Program-made: the position numbers and the translations under genes
The notes under the pieces: generated by a model
The model's input: only the letters and a program-made list of their open reading frames with translations
Database searches by the model: none
Told to the model about the DNA's origin: nothing
In this document: positions 42,223 to 50,242 of the stretch, piece after piece
How the letters are laid out: each line of letters opens with the position of its first letter
Position numbering within the stretch: the first letter of the stretch is position 1
Source: JAOPZW01 sp963806015
GTDB lineage: Bacteria; Actinomycetota; Thermoleophilia; Solirubrobacterales; Solirubrobacteraceae
Reading direction: 5' to 3'
Length of the DNA: 64,000 nucleotides
Assembly: GCA_963806015.1 (NCBI GenBank)
Contig: CAWDWM010000006.1
Location: forward strand, 186,001 to 250,000

Positions 42223-42846
42223 ATGTGCATGAGCCATAGAACCATTCGAACCGTGCTGCTGCTCGCCACGATGTGCGCGGCGGTACTGGTCTTCCCCGCC
42301 GCGGGCATGGCCCGCAGCCACGGCGACCGCAACGGCGATCGCATCCCCGACCGCTGGGAGCGCGCCCATCACCTGAGCCTGAAGGTCAACCAGGCCAAGC
42401 GCGACCAGGACCACGACGGCCTGCGCAACAAGGCCGAGTTCATGGCCGGCGACAACCCGCGTGACGCCGACAGCGACAACGACGGCATCAAGGACGGCCA
42501 GGAGAAGGCAGGCCAGGTCGTCTCCTTCACCGGCGGGGTGCTCATCGTCCACCTCTTCAACGGCGACGACGTCAAGGGCACCGTCGACGACAGCACCGAG
42601 ATCGCGTGCGAGGACGCCGCGCCCACGACGGCCATGGCGCCCGCAGCCCGCGCCGCCGACGACGGCCACGACGGCGGCGACGACCACGGCGACAACCGCG
42701 GCCACGACGATCAGGGCGACGACGACAACGGCCAGCAGGCCGGATGCGACGCGACGAAGCTGATCGCCGGCGCAGTCGTCAGCGAGGCCGAGCTCAAGGC
42801 GACCGCGAGCGGTCTCGTCTTCGAGAAGATCGAGCTCGTCGGCTAA
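42223..42846 (+). CDS. Secreted Ca-binding thrombospondin-3/EF-hand-like protein
   Basis: 207 residues. A signal peptide (RTVLLLATMCAAVLVFPAAG) is followed by DRNGDRIPDRWE, DQDHDGLRNKAE and DSDNDGIKDGQE, three DxDxDGxxDxxE calcium loops of thrombospondin type 3 style. The middle is an acidic His/Asp/Gly run, and two Cys residues bracket it. Probably an exported calcium-binding envelope protein. The start may be ATG 42223 or ATG 42229; neither has a ribosome site. It converges on nudC, overlapping 4 nt. Confidence 0.75.
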   Translation: MCMSHRTIRTVLLLATMCAAVLVFPAAGMARSHGDRNGDRIPDRWERAHHLSLKVNQAKRDQDHDGLRNKAEFMAGDNPRDADSDNDGIKDGQEKAGQVVSFTGGVLIVHLFNGDDVKGTVDDSTEIACEDAAPTTAMAPAARAADDGHDGGDDHGDNRGHDDQGDDDNGQQAGCDATKLIAGAVVSEAELKATASGLVFEKIELVG

Positions 42847-43727
42847 CGGACGGCGAGTCCGCCGATCGCCTCAGGCGCCTCATCGTCGCCGAGCCACTCG
42901 TCGATGAGGCGCCGGGCGATGGCCGTCGGCGGCGGCAGCAGCGGCTCGCCGCCCACGATCGCCGCGCGCGTGAACCAGCCCACGTCCTCCAGCTCGTCAT
43001 CGTGCACGGCGGGCTCGCCCGCCGCCCACCGCGCCGTGAAGCCGAGCATGAGCGAGCTCGGGAACGGCCACGGCTGCGACGAGCGGTAGCGCACGTCCTC
43101 GACCCGCACCCCGGCCTCCTCGCGCACCTCGCGCGCCACCGCCTCCTCGAGGCTCTCCCCCGGCTCGACGAACCCCGCGAGCGCGCTGTAGCGCCCCGCG
43201 GGCCACGTCGCCTGACGGCCCAGCAGCGCGCGATCGCCGTCGGTGACGAGCATGATCACCACCGGGTCGGTGCGCGGATGGTGCTGCGCGCTGCACGCCG
43301 GGCACACGCGCACGTGCCCTGCCTCCTGCGGGTCGCTGGGCGATCCGCAGTTCGCGCAGAAGCGGTGGCGGCGGTGCCAGTTGAGCAGTCCGACCGCATG
43401 GGCGACCATGCCCCCCTCGGCCTGTGACATCACCGGCGCCAGGTCGCGCAGCCCGCGCCGCTCACCTCCGAACTCGTCACCGGGATCGGCGGCGAACACC
43501 GCGCGCCCGCCGCCGTCGACGCCGAGCAGCACGAGCTCCAGGCCGTCCGGTAGCTCGTCGACGGCGAGCAGGCGCGGCCGCTCGCCGGAGACGAGGACGC
43601 CCGCCGCACTGGCGACCACCACTCGCGTGGCCGCATCGGCGAGCCGCGCCGCCAGCCACGCCTCGTCGCGCCGGTGCGGCCCGGCGCGATCGAGCGCCTC
43701 GCCGGCAAACGTGTTCGGGGCAGCCAA
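42843..43727 (-). CDS. nudC: NADH pyrophosphatase NudC (NAD-cap hydrolase family)
   Basis: 294 residues. A zinc ribbon FCANCGSP...VCPACSAQHHPR precedes the Nudix domain, whose box reads GFVEPGESLEEAVAREVREEAG (all catalytic Glu present; 22 residues shown here in two parts: GFVEPGES and REVREEAG). SSQPWPFPSSLM is the SQPWPFPxS motif specific to the NudC subgroup, which hydrolyses NADH to NMNH and AMP and decaps NAD-RNA. The start is TTG at 43727, 7 nt past the nadA stop, so it belongs to the NAD operon. Confidence 0.9.
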   Translation of the reverse strand: MAAPNTFAGEALDRAGPHRRDEAWLAARLADAATRVVVASAAGVLVSGERPRLLAVDELPDGLELVLLGVDGGGRAVFAADPGDEFGGERRGLRDLAPVMSQAEGGMVAHAVGLLNWHRRHRFCANCGSPSDPQEAGHVRVCPACSAQHHPRTDPVVIMLVTDGDRALLGRQATWPAGRYSALAGFVEPGESLEEAVAREVREEAGVRVEDVRYRSSQPWPFPSSLMLGFTARWAAGEPAVHDDELEDVGWFTRAAIVGGEPLLPPPTAIARRLIDEWLGDDEAPEAIGGLAVR

Positions 43728-43733
43728 GCCCGG

Positions 43734-44744
43734 CTAACCGATGGCGACCATGCGCTCGATCGGCACGCGGGCGCGCTCGGCGATCGCCGCGGGCACCCGG
43801 ACCTCGAAGCGGCCGTCGCGCAGGCCGTCGCGCAGCTTGGTCAGCGTGATCATCTTCATGTAGCGGCACGAGGCGCGCTCGTTGGCGGCGACGAAGTCGA
43901 CGTCGGGCGCCGCCATGCGCAGGGGATGCAGCATCCCGGTCTCGGTGGCCATGATCGCCGTGCCGCCGTGACCGGCGTGCTCGGCCGCGTAGGTGAGCAT
44001 CCCGCCCGTGGAGAGCATGTGCACGCCCTCGGCGTCGACGTCGCCGGCGGCCACGTACTCCATGACCGAGGTCGAGCAGCCGCACTCGGGATGGATGAGG
44101 AAGTCGGCGCCCGGATGCTCGGCGCGCGTGCGCGCGATGTCGGAGGGACGGATGCCCGCGTGGACGTGGCACTCGCCATCCCACACGTGGAGCGCTCGCC
44201 CGATCATCCGCTCGACGTAGGCGCCGAGGAACATGTCGGGCCCGAAGAGGATCTCGGCGTCGGCGCCGTGCTCGTACAGGATGTGCTCGACGACGGCGAC
44301 CGCGTTCGACGAGGTCACGCAGTAGTCGGTCAGCGCCTTGATCTCCGCCGTCGTGTTGACGTACATCACGGTGATCGCGCCCGGGTGCTTGGCCTGCCAG
44401 GCGCGCAGCTGCTCGGCGGTGATCGAGTCGGCCAGCGAGCAGCCGGCATCGAGATCGGGAATGAGGACGGTCTTCTCGGGCGAGAGGATCGACGCGGTCT
44501 CGGCCATGAAGTGCACGCCGCAGAAGGCGATCGTCGTGGCGTCGGTCGCGGCGCCCTGGCGCGAGAGGCCGAGCGAATCGCCGACGTAGTCGGCGACGTC
44601 CTGCACCTCGGGGCGCTGGTAGTTGTGGGCGAGGATGACCGCGTCGCGCCGGCGCGCGAGCTCGCGGACCTCGTCCTGCAGGGCGGGGACGTCCTCGGGC
44701 GCGAGGGCGGGCGGGGGATCAAGCTGGGCCATGGGGAGGTTCAC
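43734..44744 (-). CDS. nadA: Quinolinate synthase NadA
   Basis: 336 residues from GTG 44744; an in-frame ATG at 44732 is the alternative. The GTG overlaps the nadC stop by GTGA and has GGAG 8 nt upstream. AHNYQRPEVQDVADYVGDSL is the NadA opening. The three 4Fe-4S ligands are in AFCGVHFMAET, HPECGCSTSV and ASCRYMKMI. It condenses iminoaspartate with dihydroxyacetone phosphate to quinolinate in de novo NAD synthesis. nadB, which supplies iminoaspartate, is not in the window. Confidence 0.95.
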   Translation of the reverse strand: MNLPMAQLDPPPALAPEDVPALQDEVRELARRRDAVILAHNYQRPEVQDVADYVGDSLGLSRQGAATDATTIAFCGVHFMAETASILSPEKTVLIPDLDAGCSLADSITAEQLRAWQAKHPGAITVMYVNTTAEIKALTDYCVTSSNAVAVVEHILYEHGADAEILFGPDMFLGAYVERMIGRALHVWDGECHVHAGIRPSDIARTRAEHPGADFLIHPECGCSTSVMEYVAAGDVDAEGVHMLSTGGMLTYAAEHAGHGGTAIMATETGMLHPLRMAAPDVDFVAANERASCRYMKMITLTKLRDGLRDGRFEVRVPAAIAERARVPIERMVAIG

Positions 44745-45580
44745 GGCACGGGCTCCAGGAGAAGTGAGAGGTCGAGGGCGGGGGCAGAGTGCGTGAGGGC
44801 ACCGACCGATATGAAGTCTACCCCGGTCTCTGCGACGTCCCTGATCGTCTCCAGGTCGATCCCGCCGCTGGCCTCGAGCTCGGCGCGGCCGTCCACGCGG
44901 GCCACGATCGCCCGCATCTGCGCGGGGCTCATGTTGTCCAGCAGCAGCCGCGGAGCCCCGGCGGCGAGCGCCTGGTCGACCTCCTCGTCGGTGCGGCACT
45001 CGACCTCCACCAGCACGTCCGGAGCGCTCGCCCGCGCCAGGCGCACGGCCTCCCCCACGCCGCCGGCCATCGCGGCGTGGTTCTCCTTGATGAGGATCGC
45101 GTCGAAGAGCCCGACGCGGTGGTTGGTCCCGCCGCCCGCGGCCACCGCCGCCTTCTCGAGCAGGCGCAGGCCCGGGGTCGTCTTGCGCGTGTCGAGCACA
45201 CGGGCGCGCGTGCCGCGCACCGCCTCGACGTAGCGCGCGGTCTGCGTGGCCACCCCGCTCAGGCGCTGCAGCAGGTTCAGTGCGGTGCGCTCCGCGCTGA
45301 GCAGCGCGCCCGCCCGGCCCTCGATGTCCAGCACGGGACCGCCGTCGCGCCATACGCCCTCCTCGGCGAGCACCACGAAGCGCGCGCCGGGATCGAGCAG
45401 CGCGAAGGCCAGCTGCGCGGCGTCGAGCCCATAGAGCACCCCCGGCTGCTTCTGCGTGATCCGCGCCCGTGCCCGCACGCCGGCCGGGACCGTCGCCTGG
45501 GTGGTGAGGTCGCCCGAGCCCACGTCCTCGTCCAGGGCGCGCCGGACGAGCGGCTCGAGCTCGGTGAGCTCGATCCCCAT
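44741..45580 (-). CDS. nadC: Nicotinate-nucleotide pyrophosphorylase (carboxylating) NadC
   Basis: 279 residues. DVGSGDLTTQATVP opens the protein; LLQRLSGVATQTARYV, VLDTRKTTPGLRLLEKAAV and GGGTNHRVGLFDAILIKENH carry the quinolinate and PRPP-binding Arg/His/Lys residues, and EASGGIDLETIRDVAETGVD ends the barrel. It converts quinolinate and PRPP to nicotinate mononucleotide. It precedes nadA with a GTGA overlap. The ATG at 45580 lies in the centre of a 26-bp perfect palindrome, 13 bp after the RTX-like gene. Confidence 0.96.
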   Translation of the reverse strand: MGIELTELEPLVRRALDEDVGSGDLTTQATVPAGVRARARITQKQPGVLYGLDAAQLAFALLDPGARFVVLAEEGVWRDGGPVLDIEGRAGALLSAERTALNLLQRLSGVATQTARYVEAVRGTRARVLDTRKTTPGLRLLEKAAVAAGGGTNHRVGLFDAILIKENHAAMAGGVGEAVRLARASAPDVLVEVECRTDEEVDQALAAGAPRLLLDNMSPAQMRAIVARVDGRAELEASGGIDLETIRDVAETGVDFISVGALTHSAPALDLSLLLEPVP

Positions 45581-45593
45581 ATGGGGATCGAGC
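45568..45593 (-). promoter_or_regulatory. 26-bp perfect palindrome over the nadC start codon
   Basis: The 13-bp arms GCTCGATCCCCAT and ATGGGGATCGAGC meet without a spacer. On the minus strand the ATG at the start of the distal arm is the nadC start codon. It also begins directly after the stop of the RTX-like gene, so it could act as an operator, as an RNA structure hiding the start codon, or as a partial terminator. Confidence 0.65.
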
Positions 45594-47027
45594 CTAGAGG
45601 ACGATCTCGCAGTTGCGCACGCGGTCGCGGCTGTCCTTCTCGACGCGGTCGCGGCCGCGGCCGCAGTCGATGACGTCGGTGCCGCCGCCGACCGCGCGGA
45701 TGGTGTCGTTGCCGGGGCCGGCGTTGATCTTGTCGCGCCCGAGCCCGCCGTTGATCTCGTCGGAGCCGTCCCCGCCGATGATCGTGTCGTCGCCGCGGCC
45801 ACCCTCGATCTCGTCGCCGCCGAGGCCGCCGTCGAGGTGGTCGTTGCCCGTGCGACCGAAGAGCGAGTCGCGCCCGCGGCCGCCGTCGAGGGTGTCGTTG
45901 CCGCCGGCGCCCTCGAGGTAGTCGTCGCCCTCGCGCCCCTGCATGTGGTCGTCGCCGTTGGTGCCGACGATCCGCTCGGCGTTGTCGGTGCCCGGGCAAT
46001 CGGCGTTCTTGCGCTGGCAGGAGCTCATCTGCTCGTAGGCGAGGTCGCGGGCGACGACGTCGTCGTCCCACGGGACGCCGAGCGCCTTGTAGCGGTCGGC
46101 CTGAGCGCCGAAGGTGGGCGCCTCGGCACCGGCCGGCGCGGGCTGGATGCTCTCGCAGCCGGCGAAGCCGATGCGCCGGCGATCGAGCTGGTGGCGCGCG
46201 TCGGCGGCCTGAGCGGAGGCGGTGAGGTAGGCGATGTCGTTGCCCGGCCCGCAGTCGGCGCTGCCGGTGCCCGTCCCTACGAAGAGCTGGTCGTCTCCGT
46301 CGCCGCCTTGCAGGATCGCGAGACCCCTGGACCCGACCTGCCACAGGACGTCGTCGCCGGGCCCGGCATCGAGCGTCCCCGAGCCGGTGTCCACGAGCGC
46401 GTCGTTGCCCTCGCCGCCGATGGCATGCAGGCCCAGGTACTGGCCCGAGCCGGCGAAGAGCATGTCGTCGCCGGGGCCGCCGTCGAGGCCGTCGTTGCCG
46501 GTGCCGCCGGAGAGCAGGTCGTTGCCGTCACCGCCGAGGATGACCTTGTCGGCGCCGGCGTTGCCCAGGATCACGTCGTCGCCGGGACCGCCGCTGAGCT
46601 CGCGGTCGTCGCCGAAGCGTGACTCGCCGAGGAAGTCGTTGCCGTCGCCGCCACGCAGGATGTCGTCGCCGTCGAAGCCGTCGAGCGCGTCGTTGCCCGG
46701 GCCGCCCTCGAGCACGTCGTTGCCGGTCACGCCGAGCAGGCGGTCGTTGCCGTCGCCGCCCTCGAGGCGGTCGTTGCCCGAGCCGCCGTCGAGCTCGTCG
46801 TCGCCGGCGTCGCCGAACAGCCGGTCGGCCGCGCTGCCACCGGACAGCAGATCGTTGCCGGCGTTGCCGTAGAGCGCGTCGCGGGAGCCCTCGCCGCGCA
46901 TGACGTCGTTGGCGACCGTGCCGTGCAGCGTGTCGGCCAGGCGGGTGCCGTCTCTGGTCACCGCCCACGCCGTGGCGGGCGCGACGGCGAGGAGTGCGAG
47001 CACGACGAGCAGGATCTTCCGTGACAT
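45594..47027 (-). CDS. Secreted RTX/hemolysin-type calcium-binding repeat protein
   Basis: 477 residues. A signal peptide (RKILLVVLALLAVAPATAWA) is followed by many GGxGxDxL-type nonapeptides (GGDGNDRLLG, GGPGNDALDG, GGSGNDRLEG) in two blocks, residues ~40-260 and ~350-470, separated by a ~90-residue spacer with Cys pairs. The repeats form a calcium-bound beta-roll outside the cell. No catalytic domain is seen. GAGG lies 6 nt before the ATG; TAATAT (47065-47060) is a plausible -10. It is followed directly by the nadC palindrome, so readthrough into the NAD operon is possible. Confidence 0.9.
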   Translation of the reverse strand: MSRKILLVVLALLAVAPATAWAVTRDGTRLADTLHGTVANDVMRGEGSRDALYGNAGNDLLSGGSAADRLFGDAGDDELDGGSGNDRLEGGDGNDRLLGVTGNDVLEGGPGNDALDGFDGDDILRGGDGNDFLGESRFGDDRELSGGPGDDVILGNAGADKVILGGDGNDLLSGGTGNDGLDGGPGDDMLFAGSGQYLGLHAIGGEGNDALVDTGSGTLDAGPGDDVLWQVGSRGLAILQGGDGDDQLFVGTGTGSADCGPGNDIAYLTASAQAADARHQLDRRRIGFAGCESIQPAPAGAEAPTFGAQADRYKALGVPWDDDVVARDLAYEQMSSCQRKNADCPGTDNAERIVGTNGDDHMQGREGDDYLEGAGGNDTLDGGRGRDSLFGRTGNDHLDGGLGGDEIEGGRGDDTIIGGDGSDEINGGLGRDKINAGPGNDTIRAVGGGTDVIDCGRGRDRVEKDSRDRVRNCEIVL

Positions 47028-47116
47028 AGGCCCCTCGGATACCCAGACCGTATGCACCGATATTAGGTGTATCGCCCGACGGTGGCTCACACGCGCCAGG
47101 CGGCGGTCGCGGGCGA

Positions 47117-47160
47117 GGGATCCACGGCGCGCATGGGTACCGTGCGCGGCCGTGGATCCC
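47117..47160 (+). promoter_or_regulatory. Hairpin covering a GTG start
   Basis: GGGATCCACGG (47117-47127) pairs with CCGTGGATCCC (47150-47160); CGCGCA (47128-47133) pairs with TGCGCG (47143-47148) with one bulged G. The GTG of the next gene (47152) is inside the right arm, and a TACCGT -10-like hexamer (47138-47143) lies in the loop. Confidence 0.5.
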
Positions 47161-47706
47161 GCAACGCTCGACGCCTGGCTTCCCGAGTTCGCCGTGCGCA
47201 CGCGCCACAACCGGCGCTCGTCGGCCCCGCCCGAGCGCTTGTGGACGGCCGCCAACGAGGTCCGCATGGCCGAGACGCACTCGCTCGGCCGACTGGTCCG
47301 CTGGCGCATCCCCGGTGTGCGCACCGAGGAGACCTTCGGTGAGCTGCTCGCCGCGTACCCGTTCTGCGTGCTCGACGAGGGCGAGCACTGGTCGATCTCG
47401 GGACTCTGCGGGCGGATCTGGACGCTCCAGCGCGACTACCCGCGCCTCGACGGTCCCGAGGCCTTCCGGGCCTGGGCCGAGCCGGGCACCGTGCGCGTGC
47501 TGATCGCGAACTGGGTCGAGCGCGACGGCGACGGCAGCAGGCTCGTCTCCGAGGCGCGCGTGGCGCCCGTCGACCGCCGCGCGGCGCTGCGCCTGCGCTC
47601 GCTGTGGGTGGTGATCGGCGTGTTCGAGCGCCTGATCGGAGGCGAGGCGCTGGCGCTGGCGGCCGATCGCGCGAGTCACGAACCCGCGGAGTCCGAGGTG
47701 AGTTGA
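47152..47706 (+). CDS. Conserved protein of unknown function, possibly SRPBCC/DUF2867-like
   Basis: 184 residues from GTG 47152. RRSSAPPERLWTAANEVRMA, LVRWRIPGVRTEETFGELLA, VLIANWVERDGDGSRLVSEA and LRLRSLWVVIGVFERLIGGE resemble small START/SRPBCC-type proteins that bind hydrophobic ligands (a W-x-I beginning, an S-R-LVSEARV strand, an RSLWVVIG C-terminal helix). I cannot name the family firmly. No signal peptide. The start codon is embedded in a palindrome. It runs into the decayed alpha/beta hydrolase on the other strand. Confidence 0.65.
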   Translation: MDPATLDAWLPEFAVRTRHNRRSSAPPERLWTAANEVRMAETHSLGRLVRWRIPGVRTEETFGELLAAYPFCVLDEGEHWSISGLCGRIWTLQRDYPRLDGPEAFRAWAEPGTVRVLIANWVERDGDGSRLVSEARVAPVDRRAALRLRSLWVVIGVFERLIGGEALALAADRASHEPAESEVS

Positions 47707-48394
47707 GCGGCGAGCAGGCGGGTGAGCGCGTCGGGCTCGTCCTCCTGCACGAGGTGCCCGCTTCCGGGGAGGACCTCCAGCCGCGCGCCCGGAGCGATCT
47801 GGCGATAGAAGGCCGACTGGCCGGCGGCGCCCAGCCAGGGAGCGATGAGGGCGCCCTCGACCGCGTCGTCGAGCGGCGCGCCCGCGGTCGCGACGTAGGC
47901 CCGCAGCATACCCTGGTGGATCGCGGCCGGGAGCTGCTCGAAGACCGCGAGGTGCTCGCCGACCAGGCGATAGAAGCGAGCCCCGCGGGGCCAGCGCGAC
48001 CACGTCGACCAGGGCGAGCGAGGCCACCGCGCGGCCGTGCACCAGGTGCGCCCGCAACGCCGCGGCGCCGCCGATGTCATGGGCGACGACGGCGGGGCGA
48101 TCGAGCGACCAGTGGTCGAGCAGCGCGGCCAGCCGTTGCCCGTGCCCCGCGAGCGACACGTCCTGATCGGGGCCCTTGTCCGACGCGCCGAAGCCGAGGA
48201 GGTCGAAGACGTGGACGGTGAAGCGCTTGGCGAGGTCGCGCGCGACGCGCCGCCACGTCCATGAGGACCACGGCGTGCCGTGCACGAGGACCACTGGCGG
48301 GCCTGCCCGAACCGATCCCAGGCGATCCCGCACCCGCGCCGGTCTGGAAGCGCTCTCCGAGCGCCCACGCCTCCACGCCGGGGACGCCAGCCAA
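47676..48394 (-). pseudogene. Decayed haloalkane-dehalogenase-like alpha/beta hydrolase
   Basis: The sequence can be read only by changing frame several times: AGVPGVEAWALGERFQTGAG, then AWDRFGQA, then PPVVLVHGTPWSSWTWRRVA, LLGFGASDKGPDQDVSL and VAHDIGGAAALRAHLVHG (nucleophile elbow with Asp), then another frame with FYRLVGEHLAVFEQLP to PGARLEVLPGSGHLVQEDEP. About 50 residues between FYRQIA and PGARLE that normally hold the acidic residue are missing. With three frame changes and an internal deletion it cannot be functional. It overlaps the 3' end of the gene at 47152-47706. Confidence 0.75.
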
Positions 48395-48420
48395 AGAAGT
48401 AGGCTGACGCCGCGCGACAC

Positions 48421-48798
48421 ATGGCAGTCGACCTGGTCATCGAGCTCGAGAACACCCCGGGGGCCCTGGCGGAGATCGCCGCTGCGATCAGCGATGCCGG
48501 CGTGAACATCGCGGCGGCCACGTGCATCGGGACCGGCGAGCAGGCCGAGCTGCACATCCTGGTCCCGCACGCGGAGGCCGCGCGGCATTCGCTGGCGATC
48601 TCGCACCTGGCGGTCACGCGCGAGCGCGAGGTCGTCGTGGTCGACGTCGAGGACCGCCCGGGCGTGCTGGCCGATCTGACCCGCCGGATCGCCAAGGCCG
48701 GGGTCGACCTCGAGCTCGTCTACGTCGCGACGCAGAACCGGGTGGTCTTCGGCGCGCGTGACCTCGCCGCCCTGCGCGCCGCGCTCGACGCGAGTTGA
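48421..48798 (+). CDS. Tandem ACT-domain protein
   Basis: 125 residues made of two ACT domains, VIELENTPGALAEIAAAISD (1-~65) and VVVDVEDRPGVLADLTRRIA (~70-125). ACT domains bind amino acids or related ligands and usually regulate metabolism; no enzyme domain is attached. TAGGCT (48400-48405) lies 15 nt before the ATG, a possible -10 with a short leader. The next gene is a VOC protein; no linked amino acid pathway is visible, so the ligand is unknown. Confidence 0.85.
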   Translation: MAVDLVIELENTPGALAEIAAAISDAGVNIAAATCIGTGEQAELHILVPHAEAARHSLAISHLAVTREREVVVVDVEDRPGVLADLTRRIAKAGVDLELVYVATQNRVVFGARDLAALRAALDAS

Positions 48799-48887
48799 CG
48801 GCCTGCGCGTCCAATTGCGGACAGGAACTGACCTGAACCGCCACTAGCGTGGCTTCGCGTACCCCCACGACGCGAAAGGCAGCACGT

Positions 48888-49259
48888 ATGGACTGGAAGC
48901 TCGAGCTCGTGGCGGTCCCCGTCACCGACGTGGACCGCGCCAAGGCCTTCTACACCGAGCAGGTCGGCTTCAACGCCGACCACGACCACCGCGTCAGCGA
49001 CGAGATGCGCTTCGTCCAGCTCACGCCGCCGGGATCGGCGTGCTCGATCGCCATCGGCAGCGGGATCATGGACACGCCTCCCGGCTCGGCGCAGGGCCTG
49101 CAGATGGTCGTCGCGGACATCGAGGCCGCGCGGGCGCACCTGGTCGACGGCGGCGTCGACGTGACCGAGATCCAGGACTTCCCCTGGGGCCGGTTCGTGT
49201 TCTTCAAGGACCCCGACGGCAACGGCTGGGCCGTGCAGGCGATCCCGCCGCGCGACTAG
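48888..49259 (+). CDS. VOC superfamily (glyoxalase-like) protein
   Basis: 123 residues. VAVPVTDVDRAKAFYTEQVG opens the first module, FVQLTPPGSACSIAIG follows, and GRFVFFKDPDGNGWAVQAIP closes the second. The fold is that of glyoxalase/bleomycin-resistance proteins, but the metal-ligand His/Glu set is incomplete, so a ligand-binding or antibiotic-binding role is as likely as catalysis. GAAAGG lies about 9 nt before the ATG. It converges on the tocopherol cyclase gene, overlapping 4 nt at the 3' ends. Confidence 0.82.
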   Translation: MDWKLELVAVPVTDVDRAKAFYTEQVGFNADHDHRVSDEMRFVQLTPPGSACSIAIGSGIMDTPPGSAQGLQMVVADIEAARAHLVDGGVDVTEIQDFPWGRFVFFKDPDGNGWAVQAIPPRD

Positions 49260-50203
49260 CCGAGGTGCCCGCGGCCGCGCTCGAGGCCCGCGAGCTCCGA
49301 CGTGCCCTGATAGAGCGTGCGCCCGCGTCGGCGCACGCTCAGGCGCAGCGTCCCGGCGAGCTGCTGGGCCGCCCAGTCGTCCAGGCGCCGGCGCTCGCGC
49401 GGGACCGGTACCGGAAGGAGATGGGCAGCCCCGTGGGCGTGGGCCTCGACCTCGATCCCCCCGCCGGCCAGGCGCCAGCCGCGCTCGTCGACGGTGACGC
49501 GCAGGGGGCGCAGCGGCCGCACGACGGTGCGCACCTCGTCGCCGACGGCGACGACCAGCGCCGTCGCCGTGGTCCGCAGCGGCCCGAGCCCGGCGCGACC
49601 GCCGGCGAAGGCGACACACACGTCGGGGCGATCGAAGCCGTGCGCCTGCCCCCACCACCACGCCGGCGGCATGCCGCCCGCGCCCCAGTTCTTCTCGGCG
49701 TAGGCGACGGCGCCGTCGAGGTCGACCGTCGCGGCGCCGATGCGCGCGCTGCCGCTCACCCGCGCGCGCAGCAACCACGGATGCCAGTACTGGCTGAGGC
49801 CGGGGACGACCTGCGCGGGCCCGAGCGCGCCGAACGCCCGCCGCGGCCACGCCAGGGGCTCGGCGAAGCTCACCTCCAGCCGTGCGTCGGGACCGAGGTC
49901 GACGCGCAGCGAGCGCTCGTCGGCGGCGAACGCGTCGCCGGCGCGCAGCGCCAGCCCGCGCGGCGCGCCCCACGCGTCGGGCAGCGTGGCCGAGCGCACC
50001 GCGCCGCCCGGGTGGGCGGCCAGCGACGCCATCGCCCACGGATGACCCTGGGCGTCGCGGCAGATGGCGAGGATGACCACCACGACGGCGCCGGTCCGCG
50101 GCTGGGTGATGCGCCAGAAGTGACCCTCCAGGCCGACGCCGTGGTAGCCGCGCGGGTCGCCGAAGGGCGGGTCGGCGCCGGTGGCGCGGTAGGCGGCCAG
50201 CAT
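49256..50203 (-). CDS. Tocopherol cyclase family protein (VTE1-like)
   Basis: 315 residues, shorter than cyanobacterial (~360) and plant enzymes. YAEKNWG (168-174) followed by PPAWWWGQAHGF is the signature of tocopherol cyclases (YAEKNWG..P..W.W.Q). The N-terminal YHGVGLEGHFWRITQP corresponds to their first conserved block. The enzyme closes the chromanol ring of prenylated quinols. It diverges, with a 39-bp gap, from a homogentisate-prenyltransferase-type UbiA protein and a VTE3-type methyltransferase, which makes a chromanol-lipid pathway the best explanation. No signal peptide; expected at the membrane face. Start ATG 50203. Confidence 0.82.
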   Translation of the reverse strand: MLAAYRATGADPPFGDPRGYHGVGLEGHFWRITQPRTGAVVVVILAICRDAQGHPWAMASLAAHPGGAVRSATLPDAWGAPRGLALRAGDAFAADERSLRVDLGPDARLEVSFAEPLAWPRRAFGALGPAQVVPGLSQYWHPWLLRARVSGSARIGAATVDLDGAVAYAEKNWGAGGMPPAWWWGQAHGFDRPDVCVAFAGGRAGLGPLRTTATALVVAVGDEVRTVVRPLRPLRVTVDERGWRLAGGGIEVEAHAHGAAHLLPVPVPRERRRLDDWAAQQLAGTLRLSVRRRGRTLYQGTSELAGLERGRGHLG

Positions 50204-50242
50204 TGGCGGCGCATGGTTGCAGGGGCGGGTAGCTTCTGCGCG

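Noticed and set aside
45594..47027. CRISPR-like short repeats in the RTX region
   Set aside because: The repetition follows the GGxGxD codon pattern of the protein, with no constant repeat and unique spacer structure. No CRISPR array was found anywhere in the window.
48888..49259. Possible 4-hydroxyphenylpyruvate dioxygenase beside the tocopherol set
   Set aside because: It is a VOC-fold protein but only 123 residues with incomplete metal ligands; true HPPD is about 350-400 residues.
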